Below are positions 8,598-16,914 of a stretch of 64,000 nt of DNA, one piece after another (position 1 is the stretch's first letter; every line of letters begins with the position of its first letter). The position numbers and the translations under genes are program-made. The notes under the pieces were generated by a model. That model was given only the letters and a program-made list of their open reading frames with translations, was not told the origin of the DNA and did no database searches. Source of the DNA: Ruminococcus sp. (GTDB lineage Bacteria > Bacillota > Clostridia > Oscillospirales > Ruminococcaceae); assembly GCA_015066935.1 (NCBI GenBank), contig SVNK01000006.1:1-64000 (forward strand), written 5' to 3'.

Positions 8598-9395
8598 ATG
8601 CTTAAAAATGTATCTGTAATTGCATTCATGGTTTCAATAAGGTTGTTCTTAGCTGCACTGTTCCTGTATCTGATAGATTTGTTTGTTCAACCGATGCGTA
8701 TCGGAATAATAAACATCGGCAATGTCGGGGGTACGGTAACTTGCGGAATACTGCTTGTAATTACGGTGCTTTTCGGAAGCTTTATGAAGCTTGTGAGATT
8801 CCTCTGGAAAAGCGGCGGAGGACGTGTCTTCCTTATAATTACGGCGGTTATGACAGTATTGTTTATCATATATGCATCAGTGATAAGCATTTTTATGTAC
8901 CGTGCATCGAGGGACAGACCTCGTGACGGCAATACAACACTTGTTATTCTCGGCTGCAAGGTGAGGAACGGTTTCCCGAGTGAAATGCTGCGGCTAAGAC
9001 TTGATGCGGCTTATGATTTTCTTATTGAGAATCCTGATACTCCCGTCGTAGTTTCGGGTGGACAGGGCAGCGACGAGATTATAAGCGAGGCACAATGTAT
9101 GAAAGAGTACCTTGTGAAGCGTGGTATCTCCGAGGACCGTATCTATATGGAGGATAAGTCTGCAAGCACCGAGGAGAATCTGAAATTTTCCAAGGAGCTT
9201 ATAGAAAAAGAGGGACTATGCCGTGACATCACTATTGTAACAGATGGTTATCATCAGTTCAGAGCCGAAATTCTTTCGGGAAGAATCGGTATGAAAGCTT
9301 ATAATATTTCGTCTGATACACAGGACTGGCTGCTTCCGACCTATTGGGTACGTGAGTGGTTCGGGATAGTATACTCATGTGTACTCAGGAGATGA
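8598..9395 (+). CDS. YdcF/SanA-type (DUF218) membrane protein
   Basis: About 265 residues with three predicted membrane helices in the first 100, followed by a DUF218 domain: VILGCKV, the conserved SGGQGSDE with its Glu, and the STEENL segment. Related ElyC and SanA proteins affect envelope or peptidoglycan-precursor homeostasis, but biochemical activity is poorly known. The start is ATG 8598, 5 bases after the PHP gene; an earlier in-frame TTG exists at 8577. The pair ends at the terminator 9411-9446. Confidence 0.82.
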   Translation: MLKNVSVIAFMVSIRLFLAALFLYLIDLFVQPMRIGIINIGNVGGTVTCGILLVITVLFGSFMKLVRFLWKSGGGRVFLIITAVMTVLFIIYASVISIFMYRASRDRPRDGNTTLVILGCKVRNGFPSEMLRLRLDAAYDFLIENPDTPVVVSGGQGSDEIISEAQCMKEYLVKRGISEDRIYMEDKSASTEENLKFSKELIEKEGLCRDITIVTDGYHQFRAEILSGRIGMKAYNISSDTQDWLLPTYWVREWFGIVYSCVLRR

Positions 9396-9410
9396 ATTCA
9401 TAAATTCAAG

Positions 9411-9446
9411 AGCTGGAACGTGGTTTAATCACGTTTCAGCTTTTTC
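9411..9446 (+). terminator. Intrinsic terminator after the ydcF-like gene
   Basis: A 12-bp stem, AGCTGGAACGTG with CACGTTTCAGCT (one G-U pair) around a 7-base loop, is followed by five T. Confidence 0.85.
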
Positions 9447-9452
9447 GTTATA

Positions 9453-9481
9453 TTTACAAAATTCAGCTGGTGTGATATAAT
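9453..9481 (+). promoter_or_regulatory. Promoter of the dockerin protease
   Basis: TTTACA (9453-9458), a 17-base spacer and TATAAT (9476-9481) lie just upstream of the TTG start at 9511, which itself has GGAGG nine bases before it. Confidence 0.7.
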
Positions 9482-9510
9482 ACTATATATATGTATGGAG
9501 GTGCGGACAA

Positions 9511-12500
9511 TTGGAAATAATAATAAAAAGAATATCGGCTGCAGCGATGTCGGCGATGATTGCGGCGTCATCAGTGCTGCCACTTGTTCCATGTGCTGTT
9601 ACGGAGAATAATATTACAGGAACTTCGGAAAGCCATTCAAGGAAACAGAAAATACAGCCATCATTTTCGTATGACGTACCTGATTTTGTATTGAAGGGCG
9701 ATGCAGATGATACGCTTTATCCTGTTCTTGAATGTGCACCGCTGAGGGAAACGGTGGTACTGTCGGACGAATCGGGAGAACTGCCTGATAGTTTCGATCT
9801 GAGGGACATCGGAAGGGCAGGTTCTGTCAAGGATCAGGGCATATGGGGGACTTGCTGGGCACATTCATCGGCTTCAAGTGCTGAATCAAGTATAATGGAC
9901 GCAGTTCCGGATATTAATCTTTCAGAAGCGCATACTGCGTATATGGCGTATCTGGGTGAGGATCAGATTGATTCGGGTGAAACTGAAATAGATGATATAC
10001 TGGATTATGGCGGGTCGAGCTATGTAGTGGCGAATCTCTGGTCTCAGTGGTATGGTCCTGTATTTGACAAGCGTATGCCATATGTAGATTTTGAAATTCT
10101 GTGGGATGAGGAAAAGGTCAGGTATTTGCAGTCTCAAAGCGACTTCCACCTTGAAAACGCTTATCTGTTTGAATATGACGATACCCGCAGTAATTTTGAT
10201 GAGCTTAATGAAACTCTGAAACAATTCATTTATAACGGTAATGCAGTTGATGTGTCGTTTATATCTGATTCTGCATACTACGACAGTGTCCACTGTTCAT
10301 ATTATACGGACAGAAAGAGCAGATTTGCAGACCATGCAGTAACAATAGTCGGCTGGGACGATAATTTTTCTGCAAGGAATTTTAATTTAAAAGCTCCCGG
10401 TGACGGTGCATGGCTTGTGAAGAACAGCTGGGGCAGTGATTATGCTGATGCCGGCTATATGTGGATTTCATATTATAACAACTCCCTGTGCAATTTTGCG
10501 GTTTACGAGCTTAACGACAAGACGGAGCATATGTATAATCTTCATCACGATACATTCGTGCCTTCACAGGGACTTTCGGCGTATGATGTCATAGATGAAA
10601 TCCGACCTTCGTACATGGCGAATATCTTTGAGGTTGAAACGGATATGCAGCTTGAAGCTGTTTCAATGTATGTAATGAATCCCGATACAGAATACGAAAT
10701 AACGGTCTACAGCGACCTTACCGATCCTTCCGACCCTGCATCGGGTAAGGCTTCTGCTGTAACGAAGGGAAAAAGTTCGCTGACAGGTTACATTACAGTT
10801 GAGCTTGATGAGAATGTGGCGGTAAAGAAAGGGAGCAGGGTCGGCATATCAGTGAAGATGTACTGCGAGGATACACCGTTTGTAATTCCCGTTGAGACCT
10901 GTATGACAGCCGTTGACGAGACCACTTCCGAAATAGTTGACATGAGTTCATTCACGACCCACGAGCGTATAGAGGCGCAGACATCACCGATGCAGAGTTT
11001 TTACAGTCGTGACGGCATTGAGTGGACGGATATTACAGAATCTGATTTTGTTTATAATCAGGCGACTGAGGACGCTGTTCTTGAACAGATTACTGACCAG
11101 ATTTATGACGACATCCGTCAATATGAAACAGAACTTATGCAGGAAGCTGACAAGTTAAGTGCATATTACAGTGACCTTTTTGAGCGTTCTGAAATCCATG
11201 TCCTTATGGGAAATATAACGCTCAAGGCATTCGGAAACCCTGTAAATACCGTTGATTTTTCACATGTATCGGGACAGGTTTCAGCCGATGATGCGGTAGA
11301 GCTTTCCGTGAAGGACGACAAACCGATATACGTTTCGATAAACGGAGCTGCTTACAGTGAATATACGTCTCCCATAGCAATTACGGAAAAAATGACGATT
11401 TCCGCTACAGTCGATTATATTAACGTATCTGAACGGACATATACGCCTGCCATGGCTCAGCTTAACGACCTCTGCTATAAATCAGGCAATAATTATCATT
11501 CTACAGCTGAACGTATCAGTGAAAGTGAATATGTCATCAACATAGAGCAGTATCTGGATGATATTTCACTGCTTCCGGTGACATCCGCCGACATTCTGAT
11601 GAATGGTCAGAAAATCGAATCGGGAATATACGGAGAGCATTTTGAACTTCCGTACGGCGAGACGGTATTCACATTAAGTCTGAGTGAGGAAGGCAAGCTT
11701 GATAATGAAGTAAAGGTCAGAGTTATCAAAAGTCCCGTAGAATTTGACCTTGAAAATGAAGCGATATATTGCAGGGACGGAGTAGTGGTTAAAGACGTCA
11801 GCGGCAATATTATAGAAGATGGAAGTTCTGTCATCAATTATGCAGGACAGACGCTTACTGCTGAAATAGATGGGGGAACATTTGAAGTGAAAGTTCCGTC
11901 CAGAGCCGTCCTTCCGGAGTTTGAAATCGACTATCGTTTTGAGACACTCGGGTTTATTCAGAATGACCTTGCGGAGCTTCTTGTGTATTCAACCGAGTCA
12001 GAACCTGATGAAGATGATTACAAATCGGCAGAAAAGCGTCTTATTGACGGAACATGGATTAATTCCGGCATGGTTATGAATAAGGCATTGCGTATAATTC
12101 CCGGAGAAGAAATAACACTGATGCTCAAGGCGGGAAACGGATTTTTTGCAAGTGAACCGGTAAAATATACCATTCCTGAATGTGCGGAGCCGCCTCGTGC
12201 GATATCTGCATATACTATATATAAAGACAACGAGCATACATTTAAGAATGGCAGATATTCCCTTGAGGATTACACGATGGAGTTTACAGCTTTTTCAGAG
12301 ATGTCAGATGAAAGTTATGAAGAACTCGTCGATTCCTACGGCTACAGTGCAGAGGATTTTACAGAATTGATGATAAAACGTTTCGGAACAGAAGACGAAA
12401 CGGCGATTCGCAGCGGACTGGGTTCGGAGTGGAATTCAGGGGATGAGCCGATGTCGGGCACAGTAATGATAAGATATGCGGCAACAGAATCGTCGTTTGC

Positions 12501-12735
12501 ATCTGCATCCAGAGTCATCATGTTTGACGGCATCGCTGATACAGATTATAACGGTAAGATTGAAGCATCCGATGCGGCATTTGTACTTGAATATTATGCA
12601 AGTATTGCTTCAGGGTCGGGTTCAGAAGTCTCACTCGAAGTTCTAAGGTGTGCGGATATGGATTTTGACGGAAAAATCACAGCTTCAGATGCGTCTAAGA
12701 TACTTGAACTGTATGCAGAACTTGCCTCGGCGTGA
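9511..12735 (+). CDS. Secreted papain-family (C1A) cysteine protease with type I dockerin
   Basis: A 1,074-residue secreted protein. A signal peptide covers roughly residues 1-30. The papain-like domain spans about 90-330, with oxyanion Gln109, catalytic Cys115 (GTCWAHSS), His275 (DHAVTIVGW) and Asn305 (VKNSWGSDY), so the triad is intact. A long middle region (about 340-1000) looks beta-rich and of unknown function, with a His/Tyr-type FN3-like repeat pattern not resolved by eye. Residues about 1005-1074 form a type I dockerin with two calcium-loop repeats, DTDYNGKIEASDA and DMDFDGKITASDA. The dockerin would dock it onto a cohesin scaffold (cellulosome). TTG start with GGAGG at good spacing. 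No clear terminator follows. Confidence 0.9.
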   Translation: MEIIIKRISAAAMSAMIAASSVLPLVPCAVTENNITGTSESHSRKQKIQPSFSYDVPDFVLKGDADDTLYPVLECAPLRETVVLSDESGELPDSFDLRDIGRAGSVKDQGIWGTCWAHSSASSAESSIMDAVPDINLSEAHTAYMAYLGEDQIDSGETEIDDILDYGGSSYVVANLWSQWYGPVFDKRMPYVDFEILWDEEKVRYLQSQSDFHLENAYLFEYDDTRSNFDELNETLKQFIYNGNAVDVSFISDSAYYDSVHCSYYTDRKSRFADHAVTIVGWDDNFSARNFNLKAPGDGAWLVKNSWGSDYADAGYMWISYYNNSLCNFAVYELNDKTEHMYNLHHDTFVPSQGLSAYDVIDEIRPSYMANIFEVETDMQLEAVSMYVMNPDTEYEITVYSDLTDPSDPASGKASAVTKGKSSLTGYITVELDENVAVKKGSRVGISVKMYCEDTPFVIPVETCMTAVDETTSEIVDMSSFTTHERIEAQTSPMQSFYSRDGIEWTDITESDFVYNQATEDAVLEQITDQIYDDIRQYETELMQEADKLSAYYSDLFERSEIHVLMGNITLKAFGNPVNTVDFSHVSGQVSADDAVELSVKDDKPIYVSINGAAYSEYTSPIAITEKMTISATVDYINVSERTYTPAMAQLNDLCYKSGNNYHSTAERISESEYVINIEQYLDDISLLPVTSADILMNGQKIESGIYGEHFELPYGETVFTLSLSEEGKLDNEVKVRVIKSPVEFDLENEAIYCRDGVVVKDVSGNIIEDGSSVINYAGQTLTAEIDGGTFEVKVPSRAVLPEFEIDYRFETLGFIQNDLAELLVYSTESEPDEDDYKSAEKRLIDGTWINSGMVMNKALRIIPGEEITLMLKAGNGFFASEPVKYTIPECAEPPRAISAYTIYKDNEHTFKNGRYSLEDYTMEFTAFSEMSDESYEELVDSYGYSAEDFTELMIKRFGTEDETAIRSGLGSEWNSGDEPMSGTVMIRYAATESSFASASRVIMFDGIADTDYNGKIEASDAAFVLEYYASIASGSGSEVSLEVLRCADMDFDGKITASDASKILELYAELASA

Positions 12736-12970
12736 AATTATTAATACTTTGTGAATATGCACAATTTAGAACGTATATGTCTTTCTGATTTTGATTTCAT
12801 GGTCATTTGGCATAAAAAAGAGGCAGTTATTTGTGGATTTAGCGTTAAATATTCTTTTACCGTTTTGTAACTTTTTGAAAAACGAGATTGGAATTATGTT
12901 GTTATTACCAAAAAAATAAAGTTGAAAATATACATGGTGCACAAAAAATGTTAAAGAACGATTCAAAGCA
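12736..12970. other. AT-rich gap without a recognisable gene
   Basis: Between the protease stop and the next promoter there are about 235 AT-rich bases. I see no convincing terminator hairpin, RNA gene or supported ORF. A 72-codon minus-strand ORF (12766-12984) has no ribosome site or family resemblance. Confidence 0.6.
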
Positions 12971-12999
12971 TTGACTTTGCACAAAAAATACGGTATATT
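12971..12999 (+). promoter_or_regulatory. Distal promoter of the sugar importer
   Basis: TTGACT (12971-12976), a 17-base spacer and TATATT (12994-12999). Transcription would begin near 13006, about 230 bases before the binding-protein start. Confidence 0.7.
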
Positions 13000-13005
13000 T
13001 GATTA

Positions 13006-13237
13006 TGCAAAGAGATAGTATGTCCGAATAACGCCTTCGGATGCCTTTGCAGAAGCATTATTCAGAAAAGAATATCTGAGTAAAAGCCGTAAAATACGGC
13101 GGCAGTCTGACGAGGGCTGTAACTGTAATTGAGTACATTCATATTATAGTGAAGGCTTACAGAGGATTGTAAATCTATTCCATACATATTATACTTCAAG
13201 AAAGGTATAATATACATATTTAAGGAGGAAAATTGCA
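13006..13237 (+). promoter_or_regulatory. Long structured leader and possible second promoter of the sugar importer
   Basis: The leader can form a hairpin from GAATAACGC/GCATTATTC (about 13025-13063) and GCCGTAAAATACGGC (about 13087-13101). A possible second promoter, TTGTAA (13167-13172), 17 bases, TATACT (13190-13195), overlaps an inverted repeat TATTATAC (13187-13194)/GTATAATA (13205-13212). That repeat could be an operator or an RNA hairpin before the AAGGAGG ribosome site. I do not recognise a known riboswitch class in it. Confidence 0.5.
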
Positions 13238-14695
13238 ATGAACACACTTAAGAGAACATTAGCTTTAGTAGCTACACTCGCAATGGCTTCCACAGCATTT
13301 GTTGCTTGTGGTGACGACAAGTCTGATGGTAGCACACCCGCTACAACAGCACCTGCTACAACAGCACCTGCTACAGAGGGTGAGACACAGGCTCCTACAG
13401 AGGATAAGCCCGTTGAAGGCGGCAACTCACAGAACGTTGGAGAGGTTAAGCTCCCTACAAACGGTGACAAGTTCAACGTAGTATCATGGGATGCTAACGA
13501 CTGTCCTAAGCTCATCAAGCTCTGGGCTGAGACAACCGGCAAGAGCGAAAGCGATGCTAACTTCGTAGACCTCCAGTGCGCTGGTGGTGCAGCAGCTGCT
13601 AAGTTTGACCAGAGATTCGCTTCTGACGAGAACACAGACGTATTCTTCGTTGAGGCTGACTGGGCACTCCGTTTCGTAAACGACGATAAGACAACAGTTG
13701 CTCTTGACCAGCTCGGTTTCTCAGAGGACAACTGGAAGGATGCATATGCATATACACTTGAAATCGCAAGAGCTACAGACGGCGCTAACTCCGGCAAGCT
13801 CGTTGGTGCTTCATGGCAGGCTGCTGCAGGCGGTTTCGCTTACAGAACAGACCTCGCTGAGCAGTACCTCGGTGTTAAGTCTGCTGACGAAATGCAGACA
13901 AAGATCGGTGACTGGGATAAGTTCGCAGCTGCTGCTAAGGAAGTTTACACAAAGTCTGAGGGTAAGGTAAACCTTGCTGACTCACTCGGTGGTATGTGGC
14001 AGGTTTATGCTGCTAACAGAAAGGCTCCTTGGGTTTCCGGCACAAGAGTTAACTTCGACGACCAGTGTAAGGCATTCGCTGAGCTCGCTAAGGACCTCTG
14101 GACAAACGGTGGTGTTGCACACGTTAGCCAGTGGAACGATGGCTGGGAGCAGGGCGGTGTAGACGGCTCTACTATGGGTTACTTCGTTTCAACATGGGGT
14201 GTAGGTGAGACTGCATTCTTTGGTAACGCTTCTGCAAGCTCACGCGGCAAGTGGAACATGGTTCAGGGTCCTGCTTCATACTTCTGGGGCGGTACTTGGA
14301 TGGTTGTTCACCCCGGTTGTGACAACGCTGATCTCGCACAGTCCTTCATCAAGGCTTGTACAGTAGATCAGGCTGCTATGAAGAAGTACGCTACTTCCAA
14401 GCCTGAGTTCGTAAACAACAAGACAGCTATGTCTGAGGTTATCGGTGAGAATCTTAAGATTGAGTTCGCTACAGAGAACTTCGGTGGTCAGAACTACTTC
14501 AAGGTTCTTGATGAGAACGTTAAGACAATGGATCTTAAGGGCCTCGTAACACCTTACGATGCTACAATCAAGGGCATCTTCCTTGGTAAGATTCAGGATG
14601 AGTACTGCACAGGCAATATGTCATATGATGAGGCTATCTCTGCAGCTCTCGAGAAGGTTCAGGCTGACGTTCCTGAGCTCGCTGGCAACGCATAA
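13238..14695 (+). CDS. ABC sugar transporter, extracellular binding lipoprotein
   Basis: A 485-residue substrate-binding lipoprotein of the family-1 (carbohydrate) type. A signal peptide ends in lipobox FVAC (Cys24), then a Thr/Ala/Pro linker with ATTAPATTAPAT, then the binding fold from about residue 70. It would capture an oligosaccharide or sugar outside the cell and pass it to the two permeases that follow. Codon use is sharply biased (GCT, AAC, TTC, CTC, GGT, AAG), unlike the flanking genes, suggesting very high expression. An AAGGAGG ribosome site precedes ATG 13238. The sugar specificity cannot be read from sequence. Confidence 0.92.
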   Translation: MNTLKRTLALVATLAMASTAFVACGDDKSDGSTPATTAPATTAPATEGETQAPTEDKPVEGGNSQNVGEVKLPTNGDKFNVVSWDANDCPKLIKLWAETTGKSESDANFVDLQCAGGAAAAKFDQRFASDENTDVFFVEADWALRFVNDDKTTVALDQLGFSEDNWKDAYAYTLEIARATDGANSGKLVGASWQAAAGGFAYRTDLAEQYLGVKSADEMQTKIGDWDKFAAAAKEVYTKSEGKVNLADSLGGMWQVYAANRKAPWVSGTRVNFDDQCKAFAELAKDLWTNGGVAHVSQWNDGWEQGGVDGSTMGYFVSTWGVGETAFFGNASASSRGKWNMVQGPASYFWGGTWMVVHPGCDNADLAQSFIKACTVDQAAMKKYATSKPEFVNNKTAMSEVIGENLKIEFATENFGGQNYFKVLDENVKTMDLKGLVTPYDATIKGIFLGKIQDEYCTGNMSYDEAISAALEKVQADVPELAGNA

Positions 14696-14733
14696 TTTCA
14701 GCAAGTAATAAAGAATTAAATTATTGCAAAACG

Positions 14734-14769
14734 ATAGTTGCCTATAGGATTCGTCCTATAGGCAGCTAT
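14734..14769 (+). promoter_or_regulatory. Intercistronic UUCG hairpin between binding protein and permeases
   Basis: A 16-bp stem, ATAGTTGCCTATAGGA with TCCTATAGGCAGCTAT (one G-U pair), is capped by TTCG. There is no immediate U-tract (the next T-rich stretch begins about 9 bases later). It probably acts as a 3' stabiliser or partial terminator, giving more binding protein than permease, a common arrangement in ABC importers. Confidence 0.7.
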
Positions 14770-14812
14770 TTATAATCTTTTTACCAATCTTTTCACGAGA
14801 GGGTGTGTGCGT

Positions 14813-15934
14813 ATGGCATCAGCTGCACAAAGAAGAATTAAGTCTATCAGCTATGCTAAATATGGCTATATCTTTATATTGCCGTTTTTTCTTGTTTATT
14901 TCTTTTTCCAGTTATGGCCTTTAATCAACACATTTATCGTTGCATTTCAGGGCAACGGTACAAATTCAGGTAATCCTGTAGGTTTTGAAAACTTTGAGCT
15001 TCTTCTCAAGAATGTAACTCTTACAGCTTCAGAGAAGGCTCAGCTTCTTGATCCGAATACTCCTGACGACGTATATAATGCACTTGCTGCAAAGAACGGT
15101 GCTGCAGGTATACATACTGATTTCGTCAATGCATTCAAAAACACAATTATACTTTGGGTAGGAAACTTTATTCCTCAGATTGCTCTTTCCCTTTCTCTCG
15201 CTGTATGGTTCACAGACGCCAAGCTTAAGATTCCGGGAAAAGGCTTTTTTAAGGTTGTTATGTATATGCCTAATATCATTACTGCTGCGTCTGTTGCTGT
15301 TCTTTTCCTTTCACTTTTTGGTGAAAGCAAGTTCGGTGTAGTTAACCAGATGCTTGCAGAGTTGGGCATTGTTGAGAACCTTGATATTGCCAACAAGAGT
15401 ACAGCTATCAAGTTTGTTACTACAAAATGGCCGTCAAGATTTATTGTAATGTTTATTCAGACATGGATGTGGTTCGGTAACACTATGATCATGCTCATGT
15501 CAGGTATTATGGGTATCAATCCTTCATTGTTTGAGGCTGCAAGCATCGACGGTGCAACCAGCGGACAGACATTCAGAAAGATTACTCTCCCGCTTCTCAG
15601 CCCCATCATGGTTTACACACTTGTAACATCTATGATCGGTGGTCTCCAGATGTACGATATTCCTTACCTCTATCACGTAGGTGATAACGTAAGTAAGCAT
15701 ATCGAGACAGTTGCTGTATTTATCTACCGTCATTTCCATACAGGACGTCAGTTCCAGAACTATGGATATTCAGGTGCTGCATCTGTTCTGCTCTTCTTTG
15801 TAACACTTGCACTTGGTATGGTAACGTTCTATATCAACAGAGATACAGACGCTATTGCCAAGAAAAAGCAGCGTAAGAAGCTTGCTCAGCAGATGAAAGC
15901 TCAAAATAAGCAGTTTGGAGGTCTTGGCGTATGA
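14813..15934 (+). CDS. ABC sugar transporter permease (MalF-type)
   Basis: A roughly 373-residue membrane protein with about six helices and the permease EAA loop EAASIDGATSGQTFRKITLP near residues 240-260, where the ATPase docks. It has the N-terminal extension and first helix typical of MalF/UgpA-type subunits (CUT1 family). The start chosen is ATG 14813, after GAGAGGGTG; a GTG at 14807 is possible. The second permease overlaps its stop by 4 bases. No ATPase gene is in the cluster, so a shared MsmK-type ATPase elsewhere is likely. Confidence 0.92.
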   Translation: MASAAQRRIKSISYAKYGYIFILPFFLVYFFFQLWPLINTFIVAFQGNGTNSGNPVGFENFELLLKNVTLTASEKAQLLDPNTPDDVYNALAAKNGAAGIHTDFVNAFKNTIILWVGNFIPQIALSLSLAVWFTDAKLKIPGKGFFKVVMYMPNIITAASVAVLFLSLFGESKFGVVNQMLAELGIVENLDIANKSTAIKFVTTKWPSRFIVMFIQTWMWFGNTMIMLMSGIMGINPSLFEAASIDGATSGQTFRKITLPLLSPIMVYTLVTSMIGGLQMYDIPYLYHVGDNVSKHIETVAVFIYRHFHTGRQFQNYGYSGAASVLLFFVTLALGMVTFYINRDTDAIAKKKQRKKLAQQMKAQNKQFGGLGV

Positions 15935-16821
15935 GTAACATGAAATCTGTTTATGGCGAGCCTAAGGATAATTATATGTTTAAAATCAGATTAAAGTCTA
16001 CAATACTTTTTATCTGGTGTTTAATTCTGACAATTATTTGTCTGCTCCCGATATATCTGCTTGTTGTTAACGCAACACGTGAAAATACGGAAATTGCTTC
16101 CGGATTCTCTCTTGTTCCGGGAAATGCAATCAAGCACAACTTTGAGGTTATGAGAGAGAAGTTCTCAGCTCAGTTCAAACCTCTCATCGGTTACAGAAAC
16201 AGTGCTATTATCACAATCAGCGCTACATTCCTTTCCGTATTTTTCTCAGCTCTTACAGCATACGGAATTCACGTTTACGATTTCAAGCTCAAGGAGATTT
16301 CTTATACAGCAATCCTTCTTGTTATGATGGTACCTGTTCAGGTTACATCCGCAGGTTTCCTTAACTTCATGATGAAGCTTGGTCTTTACGACAACTATAT
16401 TCCTCTTATTGTTCCTGCAGTAGCAGCACCGGGTATAGTATTCTTCATGAGATCATACATGAAATCGTCATTCCCACTGGACATCGTTGAGGCTGCACGT
16501 ATCGACGGCTCTAACGAGTTCAGAACATTCCTTACAATAGCTATTCCTATGATGAAGCCGGCTATCGCAGTTCAGGCGATCTTTGCTTTCGTTGCTAACT
16601 GGAATAACTACTATACACCTTCAATGATCCTCATCAGCGGTAAGCCTTCACAGAAGACACTTCCTATGATGGTTCAGGCTGTACAGGCATCCGATAAGGT
16701 ACGTGACTACGGTGTTACATATTTCTGTATCGCTCTTAGTATTATTCCTATCGTTATTGCATATGTACTTCTTTCGAAGTTCATTATTGCCGGTGTTGCC
16801 CTTGGTGGTGTAAAGGAATAA
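15931..16821 (+). CDS. ABC sugar transporter permease (MalG-type)
   Basis: A 296-residue MalG/UgpE-type inner-membrane permease with six predicted helices and the EAA loop EAARIDGSNEFRTFLTIAIP around residues 185-205. It pairs with the preceding permease (ATGA overlap) to form the translocation channel. The gene ends 10 bases before a strong terminator, closing the three-gene importer operon. Confidence 0.93.
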   Translation: MSNMKSVYGEPKDNYMFKIRLKSTILFIWCLILTIICLLPIYLLVVNATRENTEIASGFSLVPGNAIKHNFEVMREKFSAQFKPLIGYRNSAIITISATFLSVFFSALTAYGIHVYDFKLKEISYTAILLVMMVPVQVTSAGFLNFMMKLGLYDNYIPLIVPAVAAPGIVFFMRSYMKSSFPLDIVEAARIDGSNEFRTFLTIAIPMMKPAIAVQAIFAFVANWNNYYTPSMILISGKPSQKTLPMMVQAVQASDKVRDYGVTYFCIALSIIPIVIAYVLLSKFIIAGVALGGVKE

Positions 16822-16831
16822 TTTCAAAATC

Positions 16832-16861
16832 AACAGCACACTTCGGTGTGCTGTTTTTTTT
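16832..16861 (+). terminator. Intrinsic terminator of the sugar importer operon
   Basis: A perfect 10-bp stem, AACAGCACAC/GTGTGCTGTT, has a TTCG tetraloop and is followed directly by a run of eight T. Confidence 0.93.
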
Positions 16862-16868
16862 CAGGAAT

Positions 16869-16914
16869 AAAAATCTCCCACACTGAATAGTATTTAGTGC
16901 AGGGAGGTTTTTTT
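16869..16914 (+). promoter_or_regulatory. Terminator-like hairpin that contains the spoIIIAA ribosome site
   Basis: AAAAATCTCCC (16869-16879) pairs with GGGAGGTTTTT (16902-16912, one G-U), and inside it CACTGAA (16881-16887) pairs with TTTAGTG (16893-16899). The 3' arm is the spoIIIAA Shine-Dalgarno (AGGGAGG, 16901-16907). Seven T follow and run straight into ATG 16915. The same structure thus looks both like an intrinsic terminator and like a lid on the ribosome site. A matching arrangement occurs at 34472-34513. Confidence 0.7.

Noticed and set aside
13006..13237. Known riboswitch classes (c-di-GMP, c-di-AMP, glycine, others) in the importer leader
   Set aside because: No conserved core of these classes could be recognised by eye; left as an unassigned structured leader.
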